In this document: piece by piece, positions 1 to 6,711 of the stretch | Layout: the number at the start of each line of letters is the position of its first letter | How positions within the stretch are numbered: position 1 is the stretch's first letter | NCBI GenBank assembly: GCA_030665485.1 | Contig: DAOUZV010000027.1 | Span: forward strand, 1-11,203 | Direction of reading: 5' to 3' | Length of the DNA: 11,203 nt | Source: Chloroflexota bacterium | Lineage (GTDB): Bacteria > Chloroflexota > Dehalococcoidia > JABGRK01 | The notes under the pieces: model-generated | The model's input: the letters and a program-made list of their open reading frames with translations, nothing else | The model's database searches: none | Told to the model about the DNA's origin: nothing | Translations under genes and position numbers: made by a program

Positions 1-566
1 GCCTGAAATTTACCGCACAGTTATTCATTGATAGCGACAGCAGTTGGACCCTGATCGATAATGCCTACGATGATCACCCCAGGTCTACGGAACAGATCAT
101 TCACCCCATCAAATATACTGAGGGAGACGATCCCGTAGATGTGAATTTACCTGACATGGGATTATTACTCGGTGGCAGCTGGGAGGAAAAAGATAATGGC
201 ACAGTGGGTGAATTTGACCTCAGGATGACACTAGAGGCCTTTATTGCACCATCGGAGATAACCGAGGCGGCGGCGGCGGGCTGGGGTGGAGATAAATACG
301 CTTACCTCAAAAACGATGATGGGGAAAAGCTGTTGGTCATATATTCAACGTGGGATACCCCTGATGATGCCCAGGAGTTCTTTGATCTGTACGAGGCGAA
401 TAGATCAGATGAGAACTGGGCATCTGATGTCGATCAAACCGATAAACGCACTTGGGATAACGACGACCAGTACCTGCACCTGGAAAAGATAGACGGCTAT
501 GTACTTCTCATCAACGCCCCTAATGCAGCAACCGCTAACCTTGTGCGTAACGCAGTACTACCTTAA
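1..566 (+). CDS. Uncharacterised Chloroflexota-type protein, C-terminal part (5' partial)
   Basis: The frame is open from base 3 to the TAA at 564-566 with no stop, so this is the last 187 codons of a gene that begins outside the window. The GTG at 141 lies inside the frame and is not a convincing start. Visible features are a P-R-S-T-E-Q-I-I-H-P-x-K-Y stretch at fragment residues about 26-38, a short Gly/Asp-rich linker, then an alpha/beta-looking C-terminal block with A-A-A-A-G-W-G-G-D-K-Y near residue 92 and a W-D-T-x-D-D-A-x-E-F-F motif near residue 120. From memory, this pair of motifs recurs in long, uncharacterised, probably extracytoplasmic proteins of Chloroflexota. The function is unknown to me and I do not assign one. 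The alanine run is encoded by four consecutive GCG codons (267-278). The N-terminal part, which would show a signal peptide or catalytic domain, is not visible. Confidence 0.75.
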   Translation, partial: LKFTAQLFIDSDSSWTLIDNAYDDHPRSTEQIIHPIKYTEGDDPVDVNLPDMGLLLGGSWEEKDNGTVGEFDLRMTLEAFIAPSEITEAAAAGWGGDKYAYLKNDDGEKLLVIYSTWDTPDDAQEFFDLYEANRSDENWASDVDQTDKRTWDNDDQYLHLEKIDGYVLLINAPNAATANLVRNAVLP

Positions 567-579
567 AACAATCCTTTCC

Positions 580-609
580 TTGTCAAGCAAATAATCTCGG
601 TGTTATACT
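580..609 (+). promoter_or_regulatory. Sigma70-type promoter of rph
   Basis: TTGTCA at 580-585 and TATACT at 604-609 are separated by 18 bp, and TG at 601-602 sits in the extended -10 position (TGTTATACT). The predicted transcription start is about 616, giving a leader of roughly 40 nt before the rph start at 656. It lies in the gap after the first gene's stop (566), so rph probably has its own promoter. Confidence 0.7.
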
Positions 610-641
610 TGCCAGGATGTAATCAATCGTAACAGTACGCT

Positions 642-647
642 GGAGGG
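642..647 (+). promoter_or_regulatory. Ribosome binding site fixing the TTG start of rph
   Basis: GGAGGG lies 8 nt upstream of the TTG at 656-658. No ATG or GTG in the right frame is better placed, and the family's conserved N-terminus (M-A-R-x-D-G-R) begins exactly at this TTG. Confidence 0.7.
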
Positions 648-655
648 AGACAACA

Positions 656-1378
656 TTGGCCAGATTGGACGGTCGTACCAAGGACGAGCTGCGCCCCATA
701 AAAATTACTACCGGATTTCAGAGCTACGCCGAGGGGTCGGTGCTTATAGAGGCGGGCGATACCAGAGTCATCTGCTCGGTTAGTATTGAGGACAGGGTTC
801 CCAGCTTCCTCAAAGGCCAAGGCAAGGGATGGGTCACAGCAGAATACAGCATGCTGCCGCGTTCCACCCACACGCGCTCACAACGCGAAGTTTCGCAGGG
901 CAGGGTTAGCGGACGTACCCAGGAGATACAGCGCCTCATAGGGCGCTCGCTCAGGGCCATTGTCGACCTCGATCAGTTGGGCGAGCGCACATTTACGGTG
1001 GACTGCGACGTTATACAGGCTGACGGTGGCACCAGAACTACATCGATCACCGGCGCTTACATTGCTCTGCACCTGGCACTTATTAATCTGCGGAAAAGGG
1101 GTGAAATATCATCAATACCCGTTATCAGTCAGGTGGCGGCAACAAGCGTAGGCATCGTCGATTGCGTGCAGCTTCTGGATATATGTTACATCGAGGACTC
1201 AAACGCCGATGTGGATTTCAACGTGGTGATGACCGATAAGGGCGAGTACGTGGAGATACAGGGCACCGCCGAGGGTACACCTTTTTCTAAAAAGCATACC
1301 GAGGAACTGCTTGCACTGGCGGAAAAGGGGATCAACGAGCTGTTTGATATTCAAAAGGCTGCTATCGAAAAGGGCTAG
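656..1378 (+). CDS. rph: Ribonuclease PH
   Basis: RNase PH is a phosphate-dependent 3'-to-5' exoribonuclease that trims tRNA 3' ends and degrades structured RNA, working as a cytoplasmic hexamer. At 240 residues it has the normal length. Conserved features run in order: the R-x-D-G-R N-terminus, G-W-V-T-A-E-Y-S-M-L-P-R-S-T at about 58-71, the phosphate/RNA-binding block S-G-R-T-Q-E-I-Q-R-L-I-G-R-S-L-R at about 85-100, D-C-D-V-I-Q-A-D-G-G-T-R-T at about 116-128, the acidic active-site segment E-D-S-N-A-D-V-D-F-N around 180-189, and E-I-Q-G-T-A-E-G near 200-207. Translation starts at TTG behind a strong Shine-Dalgarno sequence and the gene has its own promoter. Its 3' end overlaps the convergent DUF1015 gene by 4 bp (shared CTAG). 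It is not followed by the rdgB nucleotide pyrophosphatase gene that often accompanies rph. Confidence 0.97.
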   Translation: MARLDGRTKDELRPIKITTGFQSYAEGSVLIEAGDTRVICSVSIEDRVPSFLKGQGKGWVTAEYSMLPRSTHTRSQREVSQGRVSGRTQEIQRLIGRSLRAIVDLDQLGERTFTVDCDVIQADGGTRTTSITGAYIALHLALINLRKRGEISSIPVISQVAATSVGIVDCVQLLDICYIEDSNADVDFNVVMTDKGEYVEIQGTAEGTPFSKKHTEELLALAEKGINELFDIQKAAIEKG

Positions 1379-2427
1379 AACTTGTACATAACCAATCCCG
1401 ACAGTATCTTGGGATAGAAATACGTTGCCTTTTGCGGAAAGATCACGCCGGCGTTGCACACCCTCACAATCTCACCCGGGGTTACGGCGTTAACTAGGAA
1501 AGTCGTGCCGTTCGATTTATTCACGATATCTATTGCCTCAGCCTCGTCCTTTGTATAGCTCAGATTCGATTCAAGCCCGCTAAGCACTGTATGCAAATCG
1601 ATTATACCCGACAAGCTTGACTCATCTTTGGGGATAAGTGAGTAATAGAACCCATCGCGATACATGGTTATAGTGGACGATGCCAGATATTTACTCCCAG
1701 GCTCGGAAACTTCGAATACAAGTTTCACTCTATCCATATCAATTCTGACGTCAAGCACGCGGTGAGACGGCAGTATGGTCAGGTTTTCGTCCATGGCCGT
1801 AAAATACATCAGTATATACTCAGCTTCAGGGTTTTCGTCCATGTACCTGAGTCCCGATCCATACCTGTGGTGACCATCTGCCACGTAAAGCTGCCTGCTG
1901 GATATCTCGTCCTGAGCACTTTTTATCACATCCTCATCGTATATGGGCCATATTTTGTTGGATATGCCTTCGTGCTCCACCTCAAGCATGGGTTCACCAT
2001 TTACTCCAATCCCGATAGAACCTTCGTGCAAAGCGAACACTGGACTGAAATTCATTTTAAGCGTCCTCAGCGAATCAATCCTATTCTGGATATGAGACGG
2101 GATTATCTTTTCGTGTGGCATTATGGTGTTTTTACCATAACTTTCAAGCCTGATAAGCGCCACAAATCCGGTTCTTTGCCTGCTTACCCCATCCCACTCA
2201 TATTCCTGCTTATACACGTATATGGCTGGTCTGTCGTCGGTGATGAGGATATCGTCGGCAAGGAGTTGATCAAAAAGCCGCTTATCTTTGTTGAGGTCGA
2301 TATGAACAATGTTGTATTTCGCGTAACCAGACGATTCTGAAATAACGTCCCAGGGAGGAGAAACCACATCCTGCATACTCACGGCTGCCTTATTATAGAA
2401 CATGCCCCTGAAAGGCTTTATCTGCAC
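1375..2427 (-). CDS. DUF1015 family protein (possible serine/phosphoserine-linked enzyme)
   Basis: This 350-residue soluble protein has the hallmarks of DUF1015 (COG4198). The N-terminus is I-K-P-F-R-G followed by V-V-S-P-P-W-D-V-I near 21-29. Further on are H-E-K-I-I-P-S-H-I-Q-N-R-I near 105-117, A-D-G-H-H-R-Y at 183-189, and a C-terminal F-P-Q-K-A-T-Y-F-Y-P-K ... G-L-V block. The start is GTG at 2427; the next ATG would cut off the conserved P-F-R-G. A weak GGCGGG lies upstream, next to the acyl-CoA ligase stop, so translation may be coupled across the 13 nt gap. The family has no firmly established activity that I know of. The D-G-H-H-R motif resembles the G-x-x-R motif of the ParB/sulfiredoxin fold, which also includes the ADP-dependent serine kinase SerK. 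Together with its position behind serA, this suggests a serine-related role (inference). It is the last gene of the operon and ends tail to tail with rph. Confidence 0.9.
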   Translation of the reverse strand: MQIKPFRGMFYNKAAVSMQDVVSPPWDVISESSGYAKYNIVHIDLNKDKRLFDQLLADDILITDDRPAIYVYKQEYEWDGVSRQRTGFVALIRLESYGKNTIMPHEKIIPSHIQNRIDSLRTLKMNFSPVFALHEGSIGIGVNGEPMLEVEHEGISNKIWPIYDEDVIKSAQDEISSRQLYVADGHHRYGSGLRYMDENPEAEYILMYFTAMDENLTILPSHRVLDVRIDMDRVKLVFEVSEPGSKYLASSTITMYRDGFYYSLIPKDESSLSGIIDLHTVLSGLESNLSYTKDEAEAIDIVNKSNGTTFLVNAVTPGEIVRVCNAGVIFPQKATYFYPKILSGLVMYKF

Positions 2428-2440
2428 CTTTAATACCCGC

Positions 2441-3943
2441 CTAATCTAGCCTGCGTAACTCTTTTTTAAGTATCTTACCCATAACGTTCTTGGGAAGGAC
2501 GTCCATGAACTGTACAGTCTTGGGAGCCTTGAAGCTGCCCAATTTATCCTTGCAGTGCGCTATCAGTTCCTCATCCGATGTTTTCTGATTTGGTTTCAAG
2601 ACAACAAACGCTTTTATGTTCTCTCCATACTTATCGTCTGGGATGCCGATAACAGCAGCTTCCGAAACGCTTGCGTGGTCCATAAGTACGTTCTCCACCT
2701 CACGCGGAAATATATTCTCACCGCCCTTTATCAGCATATCCTTTTTGCGATCGGTTATATAGAAGTATCCCTCCTCATCCACATACCCTACGTCGCCGGT
2801 ATACAACCATCCGTCTCGCAGCACCTCGGCCGTTTGCTCGGGCATGTTCCAATAACCCTTCATCAGCATGTCACCGCGTATAACGATCTCGCCGATTTCA
2901 CCCTGAGTCAACTCCTTGCCGTCTTCATCGAATATCTTCATCTCAACGCCACTCATGGGAGTGCCTATGGAACCCATCTTGTTGAAACCGGCAAGCGTGT
3001 TCAGCGAATTATTGCCGCCAGCCTCGGTAAGCCCCCAGCCCTCGACGATGAAACCGCCGAACTTCTGTTGCATCTGCTTGATGTGATCATTAGACATCGG
3101 CGCCGAGCCATACGCCCAGAACTTCATCGAACTTATGTCGTACTTGTCGGCATCGGGATAAAGCAACATGTAAATATACATGGTGGGAACGGCCGTAGTG
3201 GCCACCGTCTTGTACTTCTGCATCGCCTCAAAATACTTCTCTAGGTTGAACCACCGCAGCAATACCGTTTTATTGCCATTGAGCAAGGTGCCATTCATCA
3301 GCGCTATGCCATAGGAGTGCGATAGGGGCAGTGCAGTGATATTTATTGCATCCGGCCCGGGATTGACCGTGTTGTACTGATTGTGGGCGTTGGCGTACAA
3401 CGCCTTATGTGTAAGCATAACGCCCTTGGGTTTGCCCGTTGTTCCAGCGGTGTAGATAAGCGCCGCCATTTCATCATCGTCGGTTTCCAGAGTTTCAAGT
3501 TTATCCACACCGGATGCAACCATATCTGCATACGAGAGCATATCCGGCGCAGTGCCATCCACCAGAATCACGTTCTTTAGGTTGGGGGCCTCGGCTCTAG
3601 CAGCTACAACTTTATCCAGAAATTCTACGCTAGTGATAACCGTCGTGGTACCAGAATCGCGGTAGATATGGACAAGCTCATCGTGGCCCACCAGAAAATT
3701 GATGGGAACGACAACAGCTCCGATCTTGAAAATAGCTTGAAATGCGCAGAGCACTTCCGGGCTATTTGGAAGCTGGATTATTATCCTGTCACCCCGCTCA
3801 ACACCTATGCTTTTTAGCGCGCTGCCAAACCTTCTGCCGTCGAGTTCTATTTGTACATTGGTATACTCTTTATCCTCGTAGACAATGCTGACATACTCTC
3901 CGAAACGTCCGATGTTCTCCTGAGCGAGACGGGCAACGTTCAT
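2441..3943 (-). CDS. AMP-forming acyl-CoA synthetase / ligase (FadD/class I adenylate-forming type)
   Basis: The 500-residue protein activates a carboxylic acid with ATP to an acyl-AMP and transfers it to CoA. All core motifs of the ANL superfamily are intact: the P-loop Y-T-A-G-T-T-G-K-P-K-G at 164-174, A-Y-G-S-A-P-M at 277-283, W-G-L-T-E-A-G at 303-309, Y-T-G-D at 381-384, the hinge region D-R-K-K-D-M-L-I-K-G-G-E-N-I at 398-411, and the catalytic lysine K490 in N-V-M-G-K-I-L-K. No signal peptide or membrane segment is seen. Similarity is to medium/long-chain acyl-CoA synthetases, but substrate specificity cannot be read from the sequence; aromatic or branched acids are also possible. It starts with ATG, 16 nt downstream of serA, and its AAGGA-type ribosome site abuts the serA stop codon. 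Its presence inside a serine operon is unexplained. Confidence 0.93.
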   Translation of the reverse strand: MNVARLAQENIGRFGEYVSIVYEDKEYTNVQIELDGRRFGSALKSIGVERGDRIIIQLPNSPEVLCAFQAIFKIGAVVVPINFLVGHDELVHIYRDSGTTTVITSVEFLDKVVAARAEAPNLKNVILVDGTAPDMLSYADMVASGVDKLETLETDDDEMAALIYTAGTTGKPKGVMLTHKALYANAHNQYNTVNPGPDAINITALPLSHSYGIALMNGTLLNGNKTVLLRWFNLEKYFEAMQKYKTVATTAVPTMYIYMLLYPDADKYDISSMKFWAYGSAPMSNDHIKQMQQKFGGFIVEGWGLTEAGGNNSLNTLAGFNKMGSIGTPMSGVEMKIFDEDGKELTQGEIGEIVIRGDMLMKGYWNMPEQTAEVLRDGWLYTGDVGYVDEEGYFYITDRKKDMLIKGGENIFPREVENVLMDHASVSEAAVIGIPDDKYGENIKAFVVLKPNQKTSDEELIAHCKDKLGSFKAPKTVQFMDVLPKNVMGKILKKELRRLD

Positions 3944-3959
3944 TTATGGCTTTTCCTTT

Positions 3960-5534
3960 TTACAGTTTTACCAGCTTGGCATTATAAACATCGGGGATAG
4001 TAAGCAGCTTCTGACGCTGCTTTTCCGGGAGAGGCTCGTCAAGCCCCAAAATCATCAGGGCTTCGCCACGGGGTTTGAGGCGACCTACCTGCATGGAGCT
4101 GATATTTACGTCAACCACGCCTATCGTCGAGGCCACAGTACCGATAAGTCCGGGGCGATCAAGGTGATCGCTGAACATCCAGTAGCCGCCAGTGGCCACC
4201 ACATCCACCCAGTAATTGTTGACTAGCACGATATGAGTTTCCCCACGCATCAGGGTGCCGCCTACCTTGGTGGTACCATCGCTGGTGGTAAGCTCCACAG
4301 TTATCATGTTTACGTAGTTCTCTATATTGACGTCTTTCAGCTCAAGCACCTTGAGCCCCCGGCCCTGAGCAATAACGTTGGCATTGATCAGATTGACGTG
4401 TTCTTCAGAAATAGGATCAACCAGCGCTTTGATGACAGATGCCTTGAGCGTTGCCGTATCGTAATTGGCAATCTCGCCGTTGTAGCTGATAACAACCTTA
4501 TCCAGCTGACCCTCGGCTATCTGGGAAACCACTTCTCCCACCTTGGCAGCCACATCTATAAAAGGCATTAGCACAGATAGTGTTTCTGCGGGAATAATAG
4601 GCGCATTTACTGCATACTTGGCGGGCATTCCCCTCAGAACAGAGCTCACCTGCTCGGCAACGGTTACAGCAACGCCCACCTGTGCCTCGTTTGTGGAGGC
4701 ACCAAGGTGCGGAGTCGTGATGATTCTATCACAGCTGATCAGTATGTTATCCGTGGCCGGTTCCTGCGTATAAACATCAACGGCTGCACCGGCAATCTTA
4801 CCCTGCTCGACCGCATCATAAAGCGCCTGCTCGTCCACTATGCCGCCGCGCGCGACGTTGATTATATAGGCAGATGGCTTCAACATGGCAAGCTGTTTTT
4901 GCCCTATAAGCCCTTCGGTAGTATTTGTTAAAGTTGTATGAATTGTTATAAAATCCGATGTTTTTAGCAGGTCGTCAAGCGAAACCAGTTCCGCACCAAG
5001 ATTTTGCACATAATCCTTGGAGACAAACGGATCATGGACTATGACCTTCATCTCCAGTCCTATAGCGCGGCGCGCCACCTCGGAGCCTACTCTGCCCAGT
5101 CCTATAATACCCAGAGTTTTATTGCTGATCTCGGTTCCGGTGTACTCCTGCCTCTTCCACTCGCCCCCCTTTAAAATGGAGCATGCCTGAGGAATATTGC
5201 GTGCGACAGACATCATAAGTGCCAGCGTATGCTCGGCAGTGGAGATAGTATTTCCGGCAGGCGCGTTTACCACAACAATACCACGCCTGGTAGCTGTCTT
5301 TATATCTATATTGTCTACTCCAACACCGGCCCGACCGATTACCTGAAGCCTGGCGCCGGCCTCGATAATGTCCGCAGTTACTTTTGGCTGGCTGCGCACA
5401 ACCAGCGCGTCATAGCTACCTATAATGTCGAGCAGTTCTTTCTGGCTCAGACCAGCTTTCACATCTACCTCAGCTACACCCTGAAGAACCTCTATCCCCT
5501 CTTGGGCTATCTTATCTGCAACTAAAACCTTCAC
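3960..5534 (-). CDS. serA: D-3-phosphoglycerate dehydrogenase
   Basis: SerA oxidises 3-phosphoglycerate to 3-phosphohydroxypyruvate with NAD+, the first step of serine synthesis. At 524 residues it is the long (type I) form with all domains. The substrate- and nucleotide-binding domains cover about 1-310, with the Rossmann motif L-G-I-I-G-L-G-R-V-G at 141-150, catalytic Arg229 (N-V-A-R-G-G), Glu258 (Q-E-P) and His276 (T-P-H-L-G-A-S-T). An intervening allosteric (ASB-type) domain covers about 315-445. A C-terminal ACT domain starts near 453 (D-H-L-D-R-P-G-L-I-G), as in forms that can be feedback-controlled by serine. Start is GTG at 5534 behind AGAGGTGG. It sits between a class V aminotransferase (44 nt upstream) and an acyl-CoA ligase (16 nt downstream) in one operon. 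Confidence 0.97.
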   Translation of the reverse strand: MKVLVADKIAQEGIEVLQGVAEVDVKAGLSQKELLDIIGSYDALVVRSQPKVTADIIEAGARLQVIGRAGVGVDNIDIKTATRRGIVVVNAPAGNTISTAEHTLALMMSVARNIPQACSILKGGEWKRQEYTGTEISNKTLGIIGLGRVGSEVARRAIGLEMKVIVHDPFVSKDYVQNLGAELVSLDDLLKTSDFITIHTTLTNTTEGLIGQKQLAMLKPSAYIINVARGGIVDEQALYDAVEQGKIAGAAVDVYTQEPATDNILISCDRIITTPHLGASTNEAQVGVAVTVAEQVSSVLRGMPAKYAVNAPIIPAETLSVLMPFIDVAAKVGEVVSQIAEGQLDKVVISYNGEIANYDTATLKASVIKALVDPISEEHVNLINANVIAQGRGLKVLELKDVNIENYVNMITVELTTSDGTTKVGGTLMRGETHIVLVNNYWVDVVATGGYWMFSDHLDRPGLIGTVASTIGVVDVNISSMQVGRLKPRGEALMILGLDEPLPEKQRQKLLTIPDVYNAKLVKL

Positions 5535-5578
5535 AATCCACCTCTTTAACTCCTTCTCAATGCAATCTTACATCAACT

Positions 5579-6664
5579 TTACGGTGCAAATCCAGCCTTT
5601 GGCAACGCCTGGCGCAATGCTTCAAGAACACTATCGATATCCGACTCTTCCACATAGCCCAGATGGCCCACGCGGAAAATCTTGCCGGCAAGGTCAACCT
5701 GGCCACCGGCAATAATGGTATCGTGCTCTTGCTCGAGTATCTTGACCAGCCTTATGCCATCGAGTCCATCGGTCACCTTCACCGATGTTATTGTGTTAGA
5801 GGCGTACCTGGGATCGGCAAACAGCGTTAGCCCGAGCGATTTTAAGCCATTACGCGTCTTTCCAGCCATCTTGATATGCCTGGCAAATATACTTTCAATC
5901 CCCTCTTTGACCATCATATCTAACGACATATGAAGGGCGTAGAAAGTGGAAACACCCGGAGTCCATGGGGTCTGGTTTTTCTCGAGATAGCTCTTTGCCT
6001 TTTTGGCATCAAAGTAGAACTTGGGCATCTTCGACTGCTCAACAGCCTCCCAGGCCTTGGTACTGAAGCTGAGCATGGCGATCCCTGGAGGAGCCATCCA
6101 GCCCTTCTGCGAGCCCGTTACCACCACGTCGCAGTTCCACCCGTCAACCTGCAGGTCTACACAACCCAAACTGCTAATAGCATCTACCAGCAACAGCTTG
6201 TCATACTGCTTGATTACCGCACTGAGAGCGGCGAGGCCGTTGGTTACGCCTGTAGAGGTTTCGTTATGTGTGACCAGTACCGCTTTAATCGCCGGATCAT
6301 CATCAAGAGCTTTCTTGACGGCATCGGGGTCGGCAGCGGTGCCATAATCAAAAACAAGCCTTGTTACATTTGCACCATATGTTTCCGCAATCTGTGCAAA
6401 CCGCTCGCCAAAAACGCCAATAGCAACTGCCAGCACTTTATCTCCGGGTGACAGCGTATTTACTACAGCAGCCTCCAGACCACCGGTTCCCGACGTGGTA
6501 TACACAAAAATATCATTTTTCGTCTGGAAAAGTGTTTTCAGGTTAGATGTGATACTACCCAGTATCTGGCCGAACTCTTTGCCGCGATGATTTATCATCT
6601 GCTTGGACATGATTTTCAGCACATTTTCCGGTAATGGGGTTGGCCCCGGGATACGTAGATTCAC
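5579..6664 (-). CDS. Class V PLP aminotransferase (serine-pyruvate/alanine-glyoxylate type), candidate phosphoserine transaminase
   Basis: This is a fold-type I PLP enzyme of the alanine-glyoxylate / serine-pyruvate aminotransferase group, also annotated as soluble hydrogenase 42 kDa subunit. It has 361 residues from the chosen start. Conserved features are R-I-P-G-P-T-P-L-P at 4-12, M-I-N-H-R-G near 23-28, T-S-G-T-G-G-L-E-A near 57-65, the PLP-ring aspartate D161 (V-D-A-I-S-S-L-G), the Schiff-base lysine K187 (G-S-Q-K-G-W) and carboxylate-binding R331 (F-R-V-G-H-L-G). The GTG at 6664 is preferred over the TTG at 6679 because GGAGGA lies 7 nt before the GTG and inside the longer frame, and because the family begins with a short lead into R-I-P-G-P-T. 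Being immediately upstream of serA, it probably transaminates 3-phosphohydroxypyruvate in place of SerC. A serine-glyoxylate or alanine-glyoxylate role is the alternative. Confidence 0.92.
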   Translation of the reverse strand: MNLRIPGPTPLPENVLKIMSKQMINHRGKEFGQILGSITSNLKTLFQTKNDIFVYTTSGTGGLEAAVVNTLSPGDKVLAVAIGVFGERFAQIAETYGANVTRLVFDYGTAADPDAVKKALDDDPAIKAVLVTHNETSTGVTNGLAALSAVIKQYDKLLLVDAISSLGCVDLQVDGWNCDVVVTGSQKGWMAPPGIAMLSFSTKAWEAVEQSKMPKFYFDAKKAKSYLEKNQTPWTPGVSTFYALHMSLDMMVKEGIESIFARHIKMAGKTRNGLKSLGLTLFADPRYASNTITSVKVTDGLDGIRLVKILEQEHDTIIAGGQVDLAGKIFRVGHLGYVEESDIDSVLEALRQALPKAGFAP

Positions 6665-6671
6665 TGCAACT

Positions 6672-6677
6672 TCCTCC
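6672..6677 (-). promoter_or_regulatory. Ribosome binding site that moves the aminotransferase start to GTG 6664
   Basis: On the minus strand GGAGGA is followed by a 7 nt spacer and then GTG (6664-6662). The longest frame begins at TTG 6679, which would place this site inside the coding sequence. The site therefore argues for the shorter protein. Confidence 0.75.
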
Positions 6678-6711
6678 AACTAAATATTCAAGAGCAATAT
6701 TTGAAAAATGG

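Noticed and set aside
266..280. GGC/GCG trinucleotide repeat
   Set aside because: Only four GCG codons encoding an Ala run within the gene; too short to be a meaningful repeat element.
1762..2340. Plus-strand open frame of 192 codons opposite the DUF1015 gene
   Set aside because: It is a shadow of a conserved gene and shows no domain features.
2555..3244. Plus-strand open frame of 229 codons opposite the acyl-CoA ligase gene
   Set aside because: The opposite strand encodes a full set of ligase motifs; the plus-strand product is His/Leu-rich with no family resemblance.
5930..6451. Plus-strand open frame of 173 codons opposite the aminotransferase gene
   Set aside because: It mirrors the coding constraints of the conserved minus-strand gene and has no ribosome site or motif of its own.
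6665..6679. TTG at 6679 as the start of the aminotransferase
   Set aside because: It would put the GGAGGA ribosome site inside the gene; GTG 6664 has ideal spacing and fits the family N-terminus.
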